Of a DNA stretch of 64,000 nucleotides, positions 32,709 through 45,195 are shown one piece after another (positions within the stretch are counted from its first letter, which is position 1; every line of letters begins with the position of its first letter). The stretch spans positions 54,171,085 to 54,235,084 of the forward strand of contig CM047426.1 of the NCBI GenBank assembly GCA_026168455.1, given 5' to 3'. Source of the stretch: Theocolax elegans. Lineage: Eukaryota > Arthropoda > Insecta > Hymenoptera > Cerocephalidae. The translations under genes and the position numbers were made by a program. The notes under the pieces were generated by a model that saw only the letters and a program-made list of their open reading frames with translations, was not told the DNA's origin and made no database searches.

Positions 32709-32948
32709 TTACAATTTGGACCGTAATTTAAGTTGATTAACAATGTTATTGTAAAATTGGCTAAGATTTTTTGTATCATCTTTTACGTTAATGGCATTCT
32801 TCTCTAATTTAATATGGGTCATCTCTGATATCAGTCTTTTCCCCCAAATTTTTTCTCTATCTAACACGTCTACATCTTTAAAATTAAATGTATGGTCATA
32901 TTTTGTTATATGGTCATTTATAACATATTGCACACTCGACTGAATTAT
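32709..32948 (-). pseudogene. Penelope-like protein, C-terminal GIY-YIG fragment
   Basis: About 80 codons on the minus strand read VINDHITKYDHTFNFKDVDV, then LDREKIWGKRLISEMTHIK, then NAINVKDDTKNL. This is the characteristic end of the GIY-YIG endonuclease domain in Penelope retroelements (a histidine region, then ILD.E....KRLISEM.HI, then a closing INL..DT). RT and the rest of the endonuclease are missing, so the fragment cannot act. It lies between inverted copies of the element end. Assignment rests on motif recall. Confidence 0.75.
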
Positions 32949-33373
32949 TATTAATTTTTAAGAAAAAATTTTTAACAGTAATTGACAATAATGAATGAAT
33001 CAATGTTAATATAACTTTAAATTATAGAAATATTAAAGTACAAATAATAATATTTATATGGTTACGTGTTCATTAATTATTTTTTTAGTGGTATTTATAA
33101 AAAAAAAAAATTTTTTTAATATTATTGACTTAAGTTTGATGTTAATTAATGATATTACATTTCGTATAGGATTTATTAATATTCAAATTTTTGCTACACG
33201 TCTATGTCATGAATACGGCAAATTGACACACACTACAAGTGTATAATGACGGGTCGCAAAAATTTGAATTATAGCTTTACCAACTATCTGTGATAATGAC
33301 TAGCAAATTTTGTTTTCTGATAAAATTTATTGATATTGACTGCTTTTTGCTTAATTGGTGTTGTGTGTTCTAT

Positions 33374-33416
<43 letters not shown>

Positions 33417-33706
33417 GTTATTAAATAAATTCTATGATGTTATATAAGTACGATTCAGAGGAGAAAGGTAAAATAAGTTACATAACCTCAATCTTTGTGC
33501 AAATTTTAACACTGATGTTTTGCTACTTGCTTTTGCTTTTGATTATAGAGCGACACATTAGAGATACTATGGAAATTATGAGAAAAGCCACATATGTGCA
33601 TTAATTTGACCAAACAGTGAGTAATTATATTTAGATATATATATATATATATATATGCAAAATTGTAAAATGCTGGTGTAACAAATGATTGTTTCAATAA
33701 AGGTAT

Positions 33707-33745
33707 AGCCTGATGAGGATGGAGGACTTCCATCGAAACGTCGCC
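33707..33745 (+). ncRNA. Hammerhead-like motif, right Penelope arm
   Basis: The plus-strand copy is identical in core to the left arm: CTGATGA, G, GATGGA/TCCATC stem, GAAACGTC. The ACGT of the GAAACGTC box can pair with the same box in a second copy, the dimer mode known for compact hammerheads of this class. Confidence 0.6.
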
Positions 33746-33989
33746 AATTAAATAAATTAAATGGTTAGTTCACTAAAAATCGATAAAAACGCCTCCTTTT
33801 GAACTATTATATTGCTAATAATACCTCGACACAACTAGAATATATGAAAAAGTTACTATAAAAATAAATTTAGCCAAATGGGTAAAAAATTGACTGAATT
33901 TTTCGATTGACTTGTTTACATACATAGTACGTACAAGCATATATACATTTTCAAAAACAATTAGAAGGTAAACAAAAGTTTTTTTTTGT

Positions 33990-34440
33990 GATAAACATTT
34001 CTTACCTTTAAGATTTGTACGTATAATCGATATTTATTTAGATTAGGTCTAAAACCGTCTTTTTTGTACATTTTACGCTTTTTTAATCATTTTTTTTTCA
34101 TTTATAAGGAAAAATATCAATGTGAGGAAGAAATGTTTAATAGAAAAAAGTTTTCATTTAATGTAATGAACATTTCTTACATTTCAAATTTCTACGTGAA
34201 ATCAATATTTATTTAGTTAATATTTGAAAAGCTTCTTTTATTGTACATTTTAGGCTTCTCCAACTGTTTTTTTGTACTAAACTTTGAAATTATTCATCTA
34301 AGCATAAAGTGTTGTATACAAAAAAATTTCATCTTATTAAGATAAAGATTTTTTACATTTAAACTTTTACAGTGCAATTAATATTTGTCTTTATAAAGTA
34401 GAAAAAACGTTTTTTTGCACTATTTTGACACTTCAATGCG
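33990..34440 (+). repeat. Degenerate tandem repeat, unit about 175 bp
   Basis: Three diverged copies share TTTCTTAC(A/C)TTT, ATCRATATTTATTTAG and TTGTACATTTTA(C/G)GCTT. Starts are near 33993, 34168 and 34347. Confidence 0.55.
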
Positions 34441-34529
34441 TTTAACTTGCCAGTATTTAATTGTACATAAAAATTTATTTTTAAACATTTTCTATATCTA
34501 TATTTTAGATTATTTAATTTTTTTATATA

Positions 34530-34852
34530 TATATGGGTGGTTCTCTGTGACATCGAAGATGAAAAAAATAAATATTGCTATAACTGTGGGAATATGTTTT
34601 AGAGGTATCCAGTAGTTCTCCTGAATTTTTTCAGATTTTTTCTGGGCCATTATTTTAAGTTACAGAGAGTCAAAGTTGACATTTTAGCACTTTTTTGCAT
34701 TATATGCCCATTTTCATGAATTTTTAGCTCCCAGGGGATGCATTTTTCACTAAAAACATAAGTATGACTTTTTTTGTAAAATTTTCCGAACTTTTCATTA
34801 AAAATACTTTTAAAGACATAAATGTATGCTGTCACACTCTTGTAAGCCATTT
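34530..34852 (+). repeat. Repeat copy 1, inverse of 45556-45868
   Basis: About 310 bp that matches 45556-45868 in reverse. It shares GGGTGGTTCTCTGTGA at the outer edge, then TTACAGAGAGTCAAA, ATTCATGAATTT and GTCACACTCTTGT. It could be one end of a large element or just one of two dispersed copies. Confidence 0.7.
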
Positions 34853-37800
34853 AAACCTTAAATAGTGAAAATCAGCAATTCTGCTCCGGACTCTGGTAAC
34901 CTAATACTGTCTAAAAGATGTCTTTTTATAGTCAGAAACTGCCTAAAAATTTCCAGAGTGGGTCTAAATCATTAAGATCACTTATGGTCAAAATATCCGG
35001 GAAAAGTGCCCGAAATATTAATAGAAATGTATAATTGTTGCCTTATAACGATGAATCTATTAGCATGATCATTGCAAAAAAATTTGTGCACTTATCTTGG
35101 AGTGGTAGAAAAGTATCTTCACTTGTTTCAGTATCCATCTAATCCCCTGTAAGCTGCAAGTATTGCTATAAATGTGCTTTTATTTTGTTGAAATAATATT
35201 TTAAGTAAATATAATAGAATACTTATAATATTTTTGTGCAACTAGATCGCACGTCGCATCGCCACAACTAGTAAATGTGTTAGACTCTTAAAATTGCAAA
35301 AAAAGTAACAAAACTTGAAATACTTCACAAAAACACAAATTTTCTTGAAAATAAAATACATTGAAATTATTATTTTCATGATTGCAAAATAGCAACAAAT
35401 TATCATCAAATCTTGTTGCAATATACTGCACTATGTAAGCATTTACTGATTTAATTTTGCTACCAATTTGCTGAAAAAGAATTTCTCAGATTATGATATA
35501 TTTCTTAGCAAATATATACCAAAATTCTATCAACTCGTGCAGCAGAGTTAAATAACAAATTAATCTAAATCTGCGTCCTTATTTGTTAGCAAATTTATAG
35601 CAATTATTTGTTGCAACTTTTTTAAACAATTTTACATAAAATTTAGGTACACGTCACTATTATGTAATGTCTTGTTAGCAAGTTTAACACAAGTTGTTTT
35701 CAAAAAATGTGTAGCAAGTTTTAACGAAGTTTTGTCTGTGCAACTCTGTCTGTTGGGGATAATAATGAAAAAATAACTAGATTACGCGTGTCTCACTCAC
35801 TCTTTCGTTTTCCCCTATAGCTCTGTCTCAACTTTTTCGAGTAGTCATATATATATAGGAGACGAAAAAGATATCGAAAAATACATAGCCGAGTAAAAGA
35901 ATTTGACATCTCAGATATTTACATGAAGTTTTTTTGAAAGTATTACTAAATAATTTATCGAAAACTTAATAAACATTAAAAAAGAAATAATATATGATAT
36001 AAAAAGTTACGTAAATAACATATTATATATTAATATTCAAAAATAAAAAAACCGCAGGTGCAGTTAGATGTCTAATAGGTGCTAGCGCGCATTATACTTG
36101 CGTTGGTTGCGCTACTGCGCACCTTGATATTGGTTTCATATAAAATAAAAGAAAAATTACGTAAAGAATTAATTAATTGTAATAACTCATATTCACAACA
36201 AAATCAGCCAGACGACGATGCAGCTGTGATGGAAGTATTCACTGGATACTAGCTCCCTCTTACGGCCACGTTATAACTTCTCCTATTATGTTTTTACCTT
36301 GTGATGCTAGTTTTGAATTATAATAAAAGAATATTATTTAATTACAATTCTTTCCGGTTCCAAACATCATCGTAAAATAATAATAATAAACTATTCGTCC
36401 TTATAACCCGGTGGACTCACCCAGAGGAAGTCCCGTTGAATAAAAATAAATAGATCCGGATATCTATTAACCTGCGATAACGAATATTAACACTCCGAAA
36501 GAAAATGTCGGTTTGTAATATTTTATTACGAGATCTAAGAGTAGATCCCGTGGCACTACTAACCACGAGAGAGAGAGAACGTTGACTTTTAAATTAGTTA
36601 AATAATTAATTTAACTACTTAATAACGCGCACTAATTCACTTAATAATGTCCCCACTGATAATATTATATTACATAAATAAAATTAACATTGTTATATTA
36701 ATAAATAAAATAACTCACCACAATATAAAGTAATTAATGGGAAAAAATAATAAACTGATAAAATATATTATAGATATATGTATCACTGTATTTATCTGGT
36801 TGATTTTCTCTTTAATTAACAATTCCTCCTTAATTATGCGACGTTTTATTTCCTCCTGATATTATTATAAAATAAAATCGTTATATTTCCTTGATCCTTC
36901 CTTATATATATATAATTATCCTCCTTAAAATTGCTTAATATTGCTGGTAATCACCCTAAAAGTCTCCGTAATTGGTAGAAGCAAGAAAACGATACTACAA
37001 TCTACGATCGATAGAATCAGAATGGCGAGGATCCGTTTTCAGAACCACGCCAGACTTCTTCCTCGCTTTTCTATCTCCCTCAATCTTCTAATATCCCTAT
37101 CTGTTCTCTCTCTCTCTCTCGTTACCTGCGAGGGATCCGGCAATATTACATTTCTCCAACCCTTCCGCATCAGTCACAGGTGTAATAAAGCTACCCATAT
37201 TTACCCCACTATAGATAAAAATGACAACTAATTTGCATAAGTTATCATTGTCCCAACTGGTATTTCGACTTTCCGTATTTAAGGTAATTACTGTCATATA
37301 GCGTAATTTGCTGGTATATTTACCCATACGGAAGTCTTATCTCTAGTAAAGTCATCTCTTGATTAGTTCAATAGATCACTATACTATTCCCTAGTTAACA
37401 GCGCGAAATTCGAATATAAATTTAACTCCTTACTAACATATACGTGTTCCCCCACTATCCGCGTTCCGAATTGTGCACGCACCAGCAACGACTCCCCAGG
37501 CGTCGCCCAGTGATGTTGCTACATCACAACCTCTATACGCGTTCTTTCTCTGTAGAGTGTCTTTTTTCTCTCTTATATATTCACCCATCGCTCTGTCTCA
37601 ACTTTTTCCAAGTATAAATATAGATATATACGGGTAATGTAATATGAAAGGAAGAAGCAAAGGTCGAGTAAAGGAAATCGACATCCAATTTCTTTATCGC
37701 GACTTTTCTTAATTATGCGTGAATTAATTTGCACAAAACTGTAGATGTAAACCAAAAATAAATAAATACGGAAAGCGATGTTTTATAAGTTTCAATAAAA

Positions 37801-37859
37801 TAAATAGTATATAATAAACGGTAATGAATACTTGCGTCGGGCACTGTCGCGCCCTTTGA
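34853..37859. other. AT-rich region, no gene supported
   Basis: A short block near 35810 (CTCTGTCTCAACTTTTTCGA) recurs near 37586, each followed about 60-90 bp later by GAGTAAA(A/G)GAAAT-like sequence; this may be a diverged pair of element ends. GC-containing words ATACTTGCGTTGG (36100) and ATACTTGCGTCGG (37830) resemble the foldback terminal word. ORF 36941-37231 contains a CT run and no family motif. Confidence 0.4.
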
Positions 37860-38300
37860 TTCATTTTAATTAAACAATCAAATCCATTTTATAATTAAAT
37901 TTAATCTAATTCAAAATCAGATTGATTTATTAATTAAATTTTATCTGATTCAAAATCAAATTGATTTTATAATTAAATTTAAATTAATTCAAAAATCAAA
38001 TTGATTTTATAGATATATTAAATTAAATTCAAAAATCAAATTGGTTTATTACTTAACACATAGAGGGCCGGTATGACGCGATATGGCGTTATGTTCCAAC
38101 TTGCCGACATTTGATCTTAGTTTGGTTATAACTTGGGGACCCAAACCCCCTTCTCTATGGAGAAATCAAGCTTTTCAAAAATCTCAAATGTCGGCCCTTT
38201 AAGGGTTAAATTTAAATTAATTTACAAATTAGATTGAGTTTTTACTTATATAAAACTTAACTAAAAAATTACTCTGAATTTTTAATTAAATTTCATTTAA
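37860..38300 (+). repeat. AT-rich satellite, unit about 40 bp, split by a MITE
   Basis: Same repeat as at 8606-9035 (AATTCAAAATCAAATTGATT, TTATAATTAAATTTAA). It is interrupted by the TTAA-flanked MITE at 38053-38209. Confidence 0.7.
38053..38209. mobile_element. piggyBac-like MITE, about 157 bp
   Basis: It is flanked by TTAA on both sides (38053 and 38206). The ends CACATAGAGGGCCGGTA and the reverse complement of TGTCGGCCCTTTAAGGG match imperfectly. TTAA target duplication is the piggyBac signature. The left end recurs at 44201 as TTAACCCTTAGAGAGCCGGT. Confidence 0.65.
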
Positions 38301-38334
38301 GTTTTACAGTTCCATGAATATGATAGCGCCTACT

Positions 38335-39335
38335 ACAGTGTCATAAGATACGAATACAATTGTCATTGTGTACACGGTAAAAATCGATCTTTGTTCTAAA
38401 TATACATATGACAATACCTAATATTGGACCCTAATGTGTTGCATCTTTCTTTTTTTACATAAATAGGGCAAAATCCTGACGTTTTCTATGGGTATGTATT
38501 ACCTATGGTTGCTACGCTGGAAAAACATGAACATAACAGTTTTGTCAATATGGTAACATCTATTAAGATGCTCTAGCAGCGAAATGCAAGTTTCTTAGTA
38601 TTACTGGACAAAATTGATCTTTTTTCTGAATGTGCATACGAAAACGCCTATTACTGTGCCCACGACGCTCTCATTCTTGATCTTCCAGGTAAATCGGGAA
38701 AAATACTGATGTTTCCGATGGATAAGTAACATCTACAGCTGCTACGCTGGAAAAACATGAACATGACAGTATTGTCAATATGGCAATACCTATTACGCTG
38801 CTCAGTTGGATGCAACAGCAATTGTCATATTATAAATAAAAAATACTGAATTATGTTCTAAACAGGAACGTATAAGCACGGTCTCACATTTGTCCCTTAG
38901 AAACTTCGAAAGGAATAAAAAATTAAAAATACTAGAATTATTGCGCTAGACGCAGAAAAGTTAATTGAAAGGAGAAGAACCATTTCAGAAGTTAAACAAC
39001 GTCATGCGTTCACCTTAAACATCTCCGAAGATAACTAAAATTATGCGTTCTCTCAGAAGGGACTTAACCTATAGAATTGCCTTAGGAAACGCAGAAAGGC
39101 ATAAAGTGTCACAAATACTTGAATATTTGCAGTCGTAGGGAGAAGGTTAGGTAAACATCAATAATCGGTTTTTAAGTTTACCTTACGCACCGTTGTATTT
39201 TCATAACAAATATATTGGAAAATAACAAAAATTTTGCGTAGGTACTTAACTTTCAGAATTTCCCTGAGGATACGTAGGGAGGCATAACGTGTCAGAAATA
39301 CTGAAGCATTTGCAGTTGTAATGAAAAACTGATAT
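38335..39335 (+). repeat. Two tandem repeat blocks, units about 230 and 182 bp
   Basis: Block 1 repeats GCTACGCTGGAAAAACATGA at 38511 and 38741. Block 2 repeats a (T)ACTTGAATATTTGCAGTCG-like word at 39121 and 39303, preceded by shared CAGAA(T/A)T..AGG..ACGCAGAAAGGCATAA-like sequence. Both are about two copies long and diverged. Confidence 0.6.
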
Positions 39336-41126
39336 TAAAAATTAAACGTCGTTTAATTCTTACGTAGAATTAACATCAATATACATATTATATTGAAAAT
39401 TTTTGTTACTGTCACAATTTGTATAAAAATTCTTGCAAGGACTTAAGGTATAATCATACAAATAATTTTTTATATACGAATGCAAATGTAATACTATTTG
39501 GAATAGTATTTGCTTTTATATGTTGTAATCATGTTAAACTTTATCAGTAACTTATTTTTTTTTATAATCCTATTTATAGGTTAGTTACCATAACCTTTAT
39601 GTTGAAATGATTTTTTATTGAAAATCATCTAATTGTCAGCTATCTTTTACCTTACACTTTTTAGCCTATGCAGTACCGATAAACACCCTGTGGCACGTTT
39701 TGAATAATATTTATATTTGTACGTTTTGTAGAAAATTTTTTTATAATTTAGCATTTTTTGCATGTAAAATTTTAATCTTTTTGATGAAAATTTAAGCTTA
39801 GATTTATACAGGTTGTATGATATCCGTAGAATGACAAATATTCTACCTACGTTCCTACTTCAGTCCATTGCCATGAATGCATAAATGTTTCATTTTATTT
39901 ATTTTTTGTTATGTTGATATTAGGGTGTTATGATTAAAATAAGAAGCAAATACAATTTATTACTTTATTCAAAATTAAAAAAAGAAAATTTATTTATAAA
40001 AAGTTTTTTTCACTCTTACTTGCACACTCAATGAAAACCCCTATTCTTCTCTTCTTTCTTCAATCTTCCGTAGATAAAAGTATATCCAATTAGCTTTTTC
40101 TTTTTCCTTTTTTTAAAAAATCGATTTTTGTTTGATATACTATATAATTTATTTAATAATTGTTGAGGCGTGATTTTAGGAAATAGTGAAGATAATATTT
40201 TAATAATATATATCCGAAAAGTTAAAGTGATTCTTGCCTTTGGACTGGGCCTTGCTAGCCAGTGGCTGTCCTAATTAAATCTGCCTTAATATAATTATTA
40301 CTTGGGCTCATTAACTTGGTTCTTTCCTTACTCTTTCTCTTAGATATTCACCTTACATTTCATTTTAGAAGAGGGTAATTTTAAATCATTACAAGGGTCA
40401 ATTTTAAATAAGTTCATTCCCTTTGATGGCACAATGATAGCATAGCCAAATAAATTTAATGTTTACTTATATAAATATATATTATATCCGTTTTTCTTAA
40501 GATAAGCAATAGAAAAATTCTTTAATTCTAGTTTACAAGATACAAATAATTTCTCACGTTTTCTTTTACATTTTTGGTTATTGATAGATTATTCTTGCTC
40601 AATATCTTGGCTAAGTAAGATTTCCCTAAAAATGAAATTTTTTTTCACTTACAAGGGATATTTTTTACTCTACTATGATTAAGAAATGTATAAATAAAAA
40701 TTGCTATACTTTTCACTAATCGGAACACAAACTCGATTTATGAAGGAAATTTAATATACTTCTATAAAATTATGCTATATATCAGAATAAAATTTTACTA
40801 TGCGGTATAGTAAAAATTCTAAATAATATAAATTTGCATACATTTTCATACATAGTATAGTAAAATTTAGAAAAATTACTGTCAAATACATCTAGATAAG
40901 TGAGCAAAAATTATGAAGAAAGCGTAAAGACAATGCGACTGGTCAAGACCGCTAATTACCCAGTTTCAACGATAACAATAGTAAGTATTAATTATTTTTG
41001 TAATATTGTTTATTACTACAAACTTAATATATAAAGTAAGCAAAATGCGTTAACAACAAAAAGCTCAAATGATAGGTTAAGTTTGTTAATTGAAAAGAAA
41101 CCGTTGCCACAGACAATACATTTCCC
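39336..41126. other. AT-rich region, nothing recognised
   Basis: Low-complexity AT sequence with no supported ORF, repeat or RNA. Confidence 0.4.
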
Positions 41127-41868
41127 GCGTAAAAATATAAACTATTGCCAAGCTATTGCAGGGATATGAGTAATAGTTATTGCAAACATATTGTCAATAG
41201 TTAGTATCTAACCACTTCCAAACTATCGCCAACATATTGGCAATAGTTGTTAAATTTTTTATTTCTTATTATTGTAATAAATATGGATAAAAATTGAATC
41301 GGCACTTAGCTAGAATAAGGCAAATTTAAAAAAAATTTTTAAAAAAGTTTCAGTCCCGGGAATTGAACCTTTGATCTTTAGATCCGGGCGCTCATACTTT
41401 ACCACTGAGCTATTTTGTTATTTGGTTTTTAAGAGTTAATTACAGGTTATAAGTAACAGTTAAAAATTCGATTGAAAAATTTTCTAAGTCCAAATTTTAT
41501 TAAATCGAATAATAATTAATTTAAAATTTGATCAAATTAAATATCATAAATTAATGAAGATTGGACTTAGAAAATTTTTACCTTATTCTAACTAAGTGCC
41601 GATTCAATTTTTAACCTTATTTATTACAATAAAAAGAAATAAAAAATATAACAACTATTGCCAATATGTTGGCGATAGTTTAGAAGTGGTTAGATAGTAA
41701 CTATTGCCAATATATTGTCAACATGCGGCAGGATGAGGTTTGGCGTTATATTGGCAATATATTGCCATTATTTTTTTATTGATCCGGCGATATATTGGCA
41801 ATATGTTTACAATAACTATTGCTCATATCCCTGCAATATCTTGGCAATAGTTTATATTTTTACGCGGG
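41127..41868. mobile_element. Second ATTGCCAATA-word MITE
   Basis: The terminal inverted repeats are CCCGCGTAAAAATATAAACT, as in 14796-15548, with ATTGCC/GGCAAT words in both arms. One tRNA-like segment lies on the minus strand at 41352-41425 (A box TAGCTCAGTGG, B box AGGTTCAATTCCC). The right arm has a gap where the CCGCGATAAGTGG core would be. Confidence 0.8.
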
Positions 41869-42022
41869 TTAAAAATGTACAACAAATTTATTCTTTTTTG
41901 TTAGAAACATCAAAGAAATGGAATCAGAGGTAAGAGATGCGGCCAGAGTATGAATGCGTTGAAGTTTTTGTGTATATATGCCTCTCTTCTTTAAGCCTAA
42001 AATATTAAATGAAGTATAGTGA

Positions 42023-42370
42023 CCGACGCGGTGGCGGAGTGGTGGAAACGCACCTGGAGACCATTCTCGTGCGGCTTTCGTAATCGGTTAGGTATTTTTT
42101 TAAATTCCACAACGCGAGCGGGAGGTGTGAAACGTTCTGTTTCGGTGTCATGGCCTATGCTACGTGACTTTGATACCCAAACAGAATATTTCGAAGACAT
42201 CGGGCCATCTCGGGTGGTTGGGGATTAAAAAAGGTGGGGAAAAAGCACCCACACAGAGGTGGTGCGTAAACGTCGATGAAGTCCTCCAGGCGGGGGCATA
42301 CGGCAGGAAGTGCCAGAAAAATGGCACAAAAACTAGTAAATAAAAAAAAATATAAATAAATATTAAATAA
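42023..42370 (+). mobile_element. tRNA-derived SINE, about 345 bp
   Basis: The head contains GGTGGCGGAGTGGTGG (A-box type, like tRNA-Leu or Ser). The body shares ATCGGTTAGGT and AATTCCACAACG with the element at 43892, and the tail is an AAATA-rich run. The roughly 70-aa ORF across it (42019-42228) is a by-product. Confidence 0.6.
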
Positions 42371-43891
42371 AGTAGTGTAAGTTGTGCTCTTAATATCGAG
42401 TTATATTTCAATATTAATAACATTATTAATTTTATAAAATTTAATATACAATATACATATTTAATATACAGTATAGTAAAATTTGATGATTCGAAAATTT
42501 GCGATACCATATACTAAAATTTAGTATAAATTAAGTTTGTGTCTCAATTAAAATACAGTATAGCAATTTTTACTGAAGATTATAGGAATATTTCTCTCCG
42601 TGTATTGACGGAAGCTATTGTTTATTTTTTTATCTTTGTTTTTTTTATCTTAAATTCACTCTTAGGCTATTCAGACTCTAAGACTTATGAATACTATTTA
42701 AAATTTGTAATATGTATTAAATTATTAATAAGTATTGACGAACGCGGTCCTTATATAGATATTTAGGCGTCTTATTTTATTGAGATTTCAACAGTAAATA
42801 GCTGATTATCAAAAGCAATTAACAGGTTCCCCTCACCTTTGCCCCTTCTCTCTCTGAATCTTTATCTCTTTCTCTTTTTCTTCTTCTCCTACTCTCATAG
42901 ATTTTGAAATAGATCACTAAATATTTTAAATTCAAACGTAGTAAATCTAAACATGAAATGTAAAAAGACGACTGTAAGAAATAGGACTGAATTTATTTAT
43001 CAACTCGTTTACTAAAACTTATAAATACAAGTATGCTTTCACTAAGGCAGTTGGAAGCAGAAAAAGGTAGTTCAACATTCAGTTACCCTCTTTTATGGCT
43101 AGATCTCTGTCATAACCCTTCCCTCGCCACGTTCTACCACCGCGGCGTAAGGTCCCTCTCGAAGCTTCAAGCTAATGCAAGGATTTACACATTTAAAGCC
43201 TTTTGTTTTTTTATCTATTTAAATTGCAATTAACATCAACCATTGAGTGATCAGTTCAATGGAGATATTTTGTAACTTTTAACAATATTTATTTACAACT
43301 TTTGAAAACTGTCAAAATACTTCAACAAGGAAAAATATATGCTTGAACCTTCTTTCGAGAATCAATTGTTCTCCCAACACAGCACGGACTTTCAAGCCTA
43401 GATTTTCTGATAATAATAGAAATATTTTCCAGTCTTCCGGTCAAAGTACCGTATATCATGCATTACCATGCAGAAGCTTGAAGTATAGTTAAAAAACGAT
43501 GTACGAAATTAAATTAGTTAAATCTGATCCAATTGTCTTTTATATTTGTTATTAATATTAATATCTTACTTAAAATTACAATAATTTAATGCTTAACACT
43601 TTCAAAATATTCTGTATACATAATTTGTGCGCAAAGATCATTTATGACTTAAGCTCTTAACTCGGCAAGAAAAATTGGGATTTAGCGACCCTGGTGTGCG
43701 ACACACGTATCTACCTTTCTCCTTCGCCTTTTATTATAGTACTACGTTTATTACTTAACTACAGCCCGTTTAACCGTTTACAATCAAAATTTTCAACATT
43801 TAATTTATTGTTATTAGAGTACGTAACGATAATGATAATTTTTTACTTTATAGATTTTAAAATAGATATAATATACTATAAATGGTAAAAC
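42371..43891. other. AT-rich region, nothing recognised
   Basis: Contains a CT-rich patch near 42830-42900. ORFs of 60-75 codons show no family. Confidence 0.4.
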
Positions 43892-44040
43892 CAACACGGT
43901 GGCGGAGTGGTGAAGACATAGCTCGGCTGATTATGAAACTTAAGCAACATCGAGCGCGGGTAGTAATTGGATAGGTGACCGCTCTTGATGGTGTTTTTCA
44001 TGATCGGTTAGGTGTTTTTCCACATTCCACAACGTGACAT
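43892..44040 (+). mobile_element. SINE fragment with a 5S rRNA-derived insert
   Basis: The head ACACGGTGGCGGAGTGGTGA matches the SINE at 42023. Between the head and the shared ATCGGTTAGGTGTTTTTCCA body lies 43939-43991, which reads TTAAGCAACATCGAGCGCGG, then TAGTAATTGGATAGGTGACC. That is the 3' half of 5S rRNA (internal region of the Pol III promoter) with a few changes. Confidence 0.65.
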
Positions 44041-44200
44041 TCTCAAATTATATTTTTATAGTATATCGTATTTATTTTACAATCTATAAGTAAATAATTA
44101 TTATTATAAACGTTTTAAAAGTGAACATTAGTCTTTTTACATTTTGTGTTTAAATTTTCTGCTTTGGGATATAGGGTGTGCGTAGAATTTATATTGCAAA

Positions 44201-44250
44201 TTAACCCTTAGAGAGCCGGTATGACGCCATATTGATAGAATCAAAGATAT
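44201..44250 (+). mobile_element. Solo end of the piggyBac-like MITE
   Basis: TTAACCCTTAGAGAGCCGGT and TGACGCCATAT match the left end of 38053-38209; no right end was found. Confidence 0.5.
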
Positions 44251-44419
44251 TAAATATTTGCCATACAGAGATTTTTTAAAAATGACATGTTTTGATTTTC
44301 TGCGGGTTACAGCATCGATATATGATAAATTTGAAAAAAAATTTTTTTACTATAACATTGCTTTGCATAAGCAAAATTTAGTTGTTTATACTTATTAGCA
44401 TCATATATTTTCTTTACAG

Positions 44420-44780
44420 TATTAATACAGAAAATGTAGATCAATGTGAAATTAATTCGGTAAATAATGGAATTACTGACATGAGAATGCGATGTGATAC
44501 ACCAATAAATAACAGTACTGAAAAAGCAAACGCATCCATATAAACTGAAGCAGAAGAAATAGAAGATGAAGAAGAAATTAATACAATTGCTATGACTGAA
44601 GAAGAAAAACAAACGTTAATAGGAAAATGCCTTGACACTCCCTATTTACATGGCAAATTTTTTGAAGTAGTACCAGAAATATTCACTGTATTGGGTAAGG
44701 TAACTGGAAAATGTGTTACCTGTAACAAATCCGTAAAAGGAGAAGTAAAAACTTCCTCAAACTTTGTACGACACCTTAGG
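44420..44780 (+). pseudogene. hAT pseudogene exon with BED zinc finger
   Basis: After an acidic stretch with a TAA at 44541-44543, the frame gives a BED-type finger (GKCVTCNKSVKGEVKTSSNFVRHLR). The expected final His would lie in the next exon. It sits directly after a TTTCTTTACAG acceptor. BED fingers bind element ends. The ATG at 44592 is internal to the original exon and not a proven start. Confidence 0.7.
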
Positions 44781-44938
44781 GTAATAATGAAATGTTAAAT
44801 AATTATTAATTATAAGAGATACCGTGGCTGAACCAAACAAATTTAAATTTACAATTTTCATTTGTGTGCAAAAGCAAATTTTTTCAACTATACACATATT
44901 TTATCTTTGGATCATTACAATATCTAACAATGTATATA

Positions 44939-45195
44939 GTAGGGATGTGCGGGTACCCGAAATACTCGACCCGATCGGGATCGGATTTTTTTCTTGGGTT
45001 ATAATCGGGGAAAAATAATCGGGACACTAAAAGTAATCGGAAAGTAATTACCCGAAATTTTCGGGCTACCCGAAGTTATCGAGTTACTCAAAATAATCGG
45101 GCTACCCCAAGTTATCGGGTAAACCGAAATTTTTGGGATAGCCCGATGTCGTATAGCTCGAGAAAATCAAATCCCGAAGTCCGACCCGAAGCTGT
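44939..45195 (+). repeat. TACCCGA/ATCGGG-word element fragment
   Basis: It begins TAGGGATGTGCGGGTACCCG, a form often seen at hAT-type MITE ends, and then has about ten words of the type ATCGGG or CCCGAA in both orientations. It lies in the large intron of the hAT pseudogene. Confidence 0.5.

Larger units (their letters stand above)
31637..33806. mobile_element. Truncated Penelope-like element between inverted end repeats
   Basis: The arms 31637-32495 and 32938-33806 are inverted copies of about 860 bp, with an AAAT-type microsatellite and a hammerhead-like motif in each. The 442-bp centre holds the C-terminal part of a Penelope-type GIY-YIG protein on the minus strand. The coding sequence stops right at the edge of the right arm. 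This fits a 5'-truncated Penelope-like element whose end repeat (pLTR) is present on both sides in inverted orientation. Confidence 0.8.

Noticed and set aside
35810..37690. LTR pair of a BEL or Gypsy element
   Set aside because: Only about 20-90 bp of weak similarity; no primer site, polypurine tract or pol sequence between.
42019..42228. 69-aa ORF and its antisense partner
   Set aside because: Lies within a SINE; no conserved domain.
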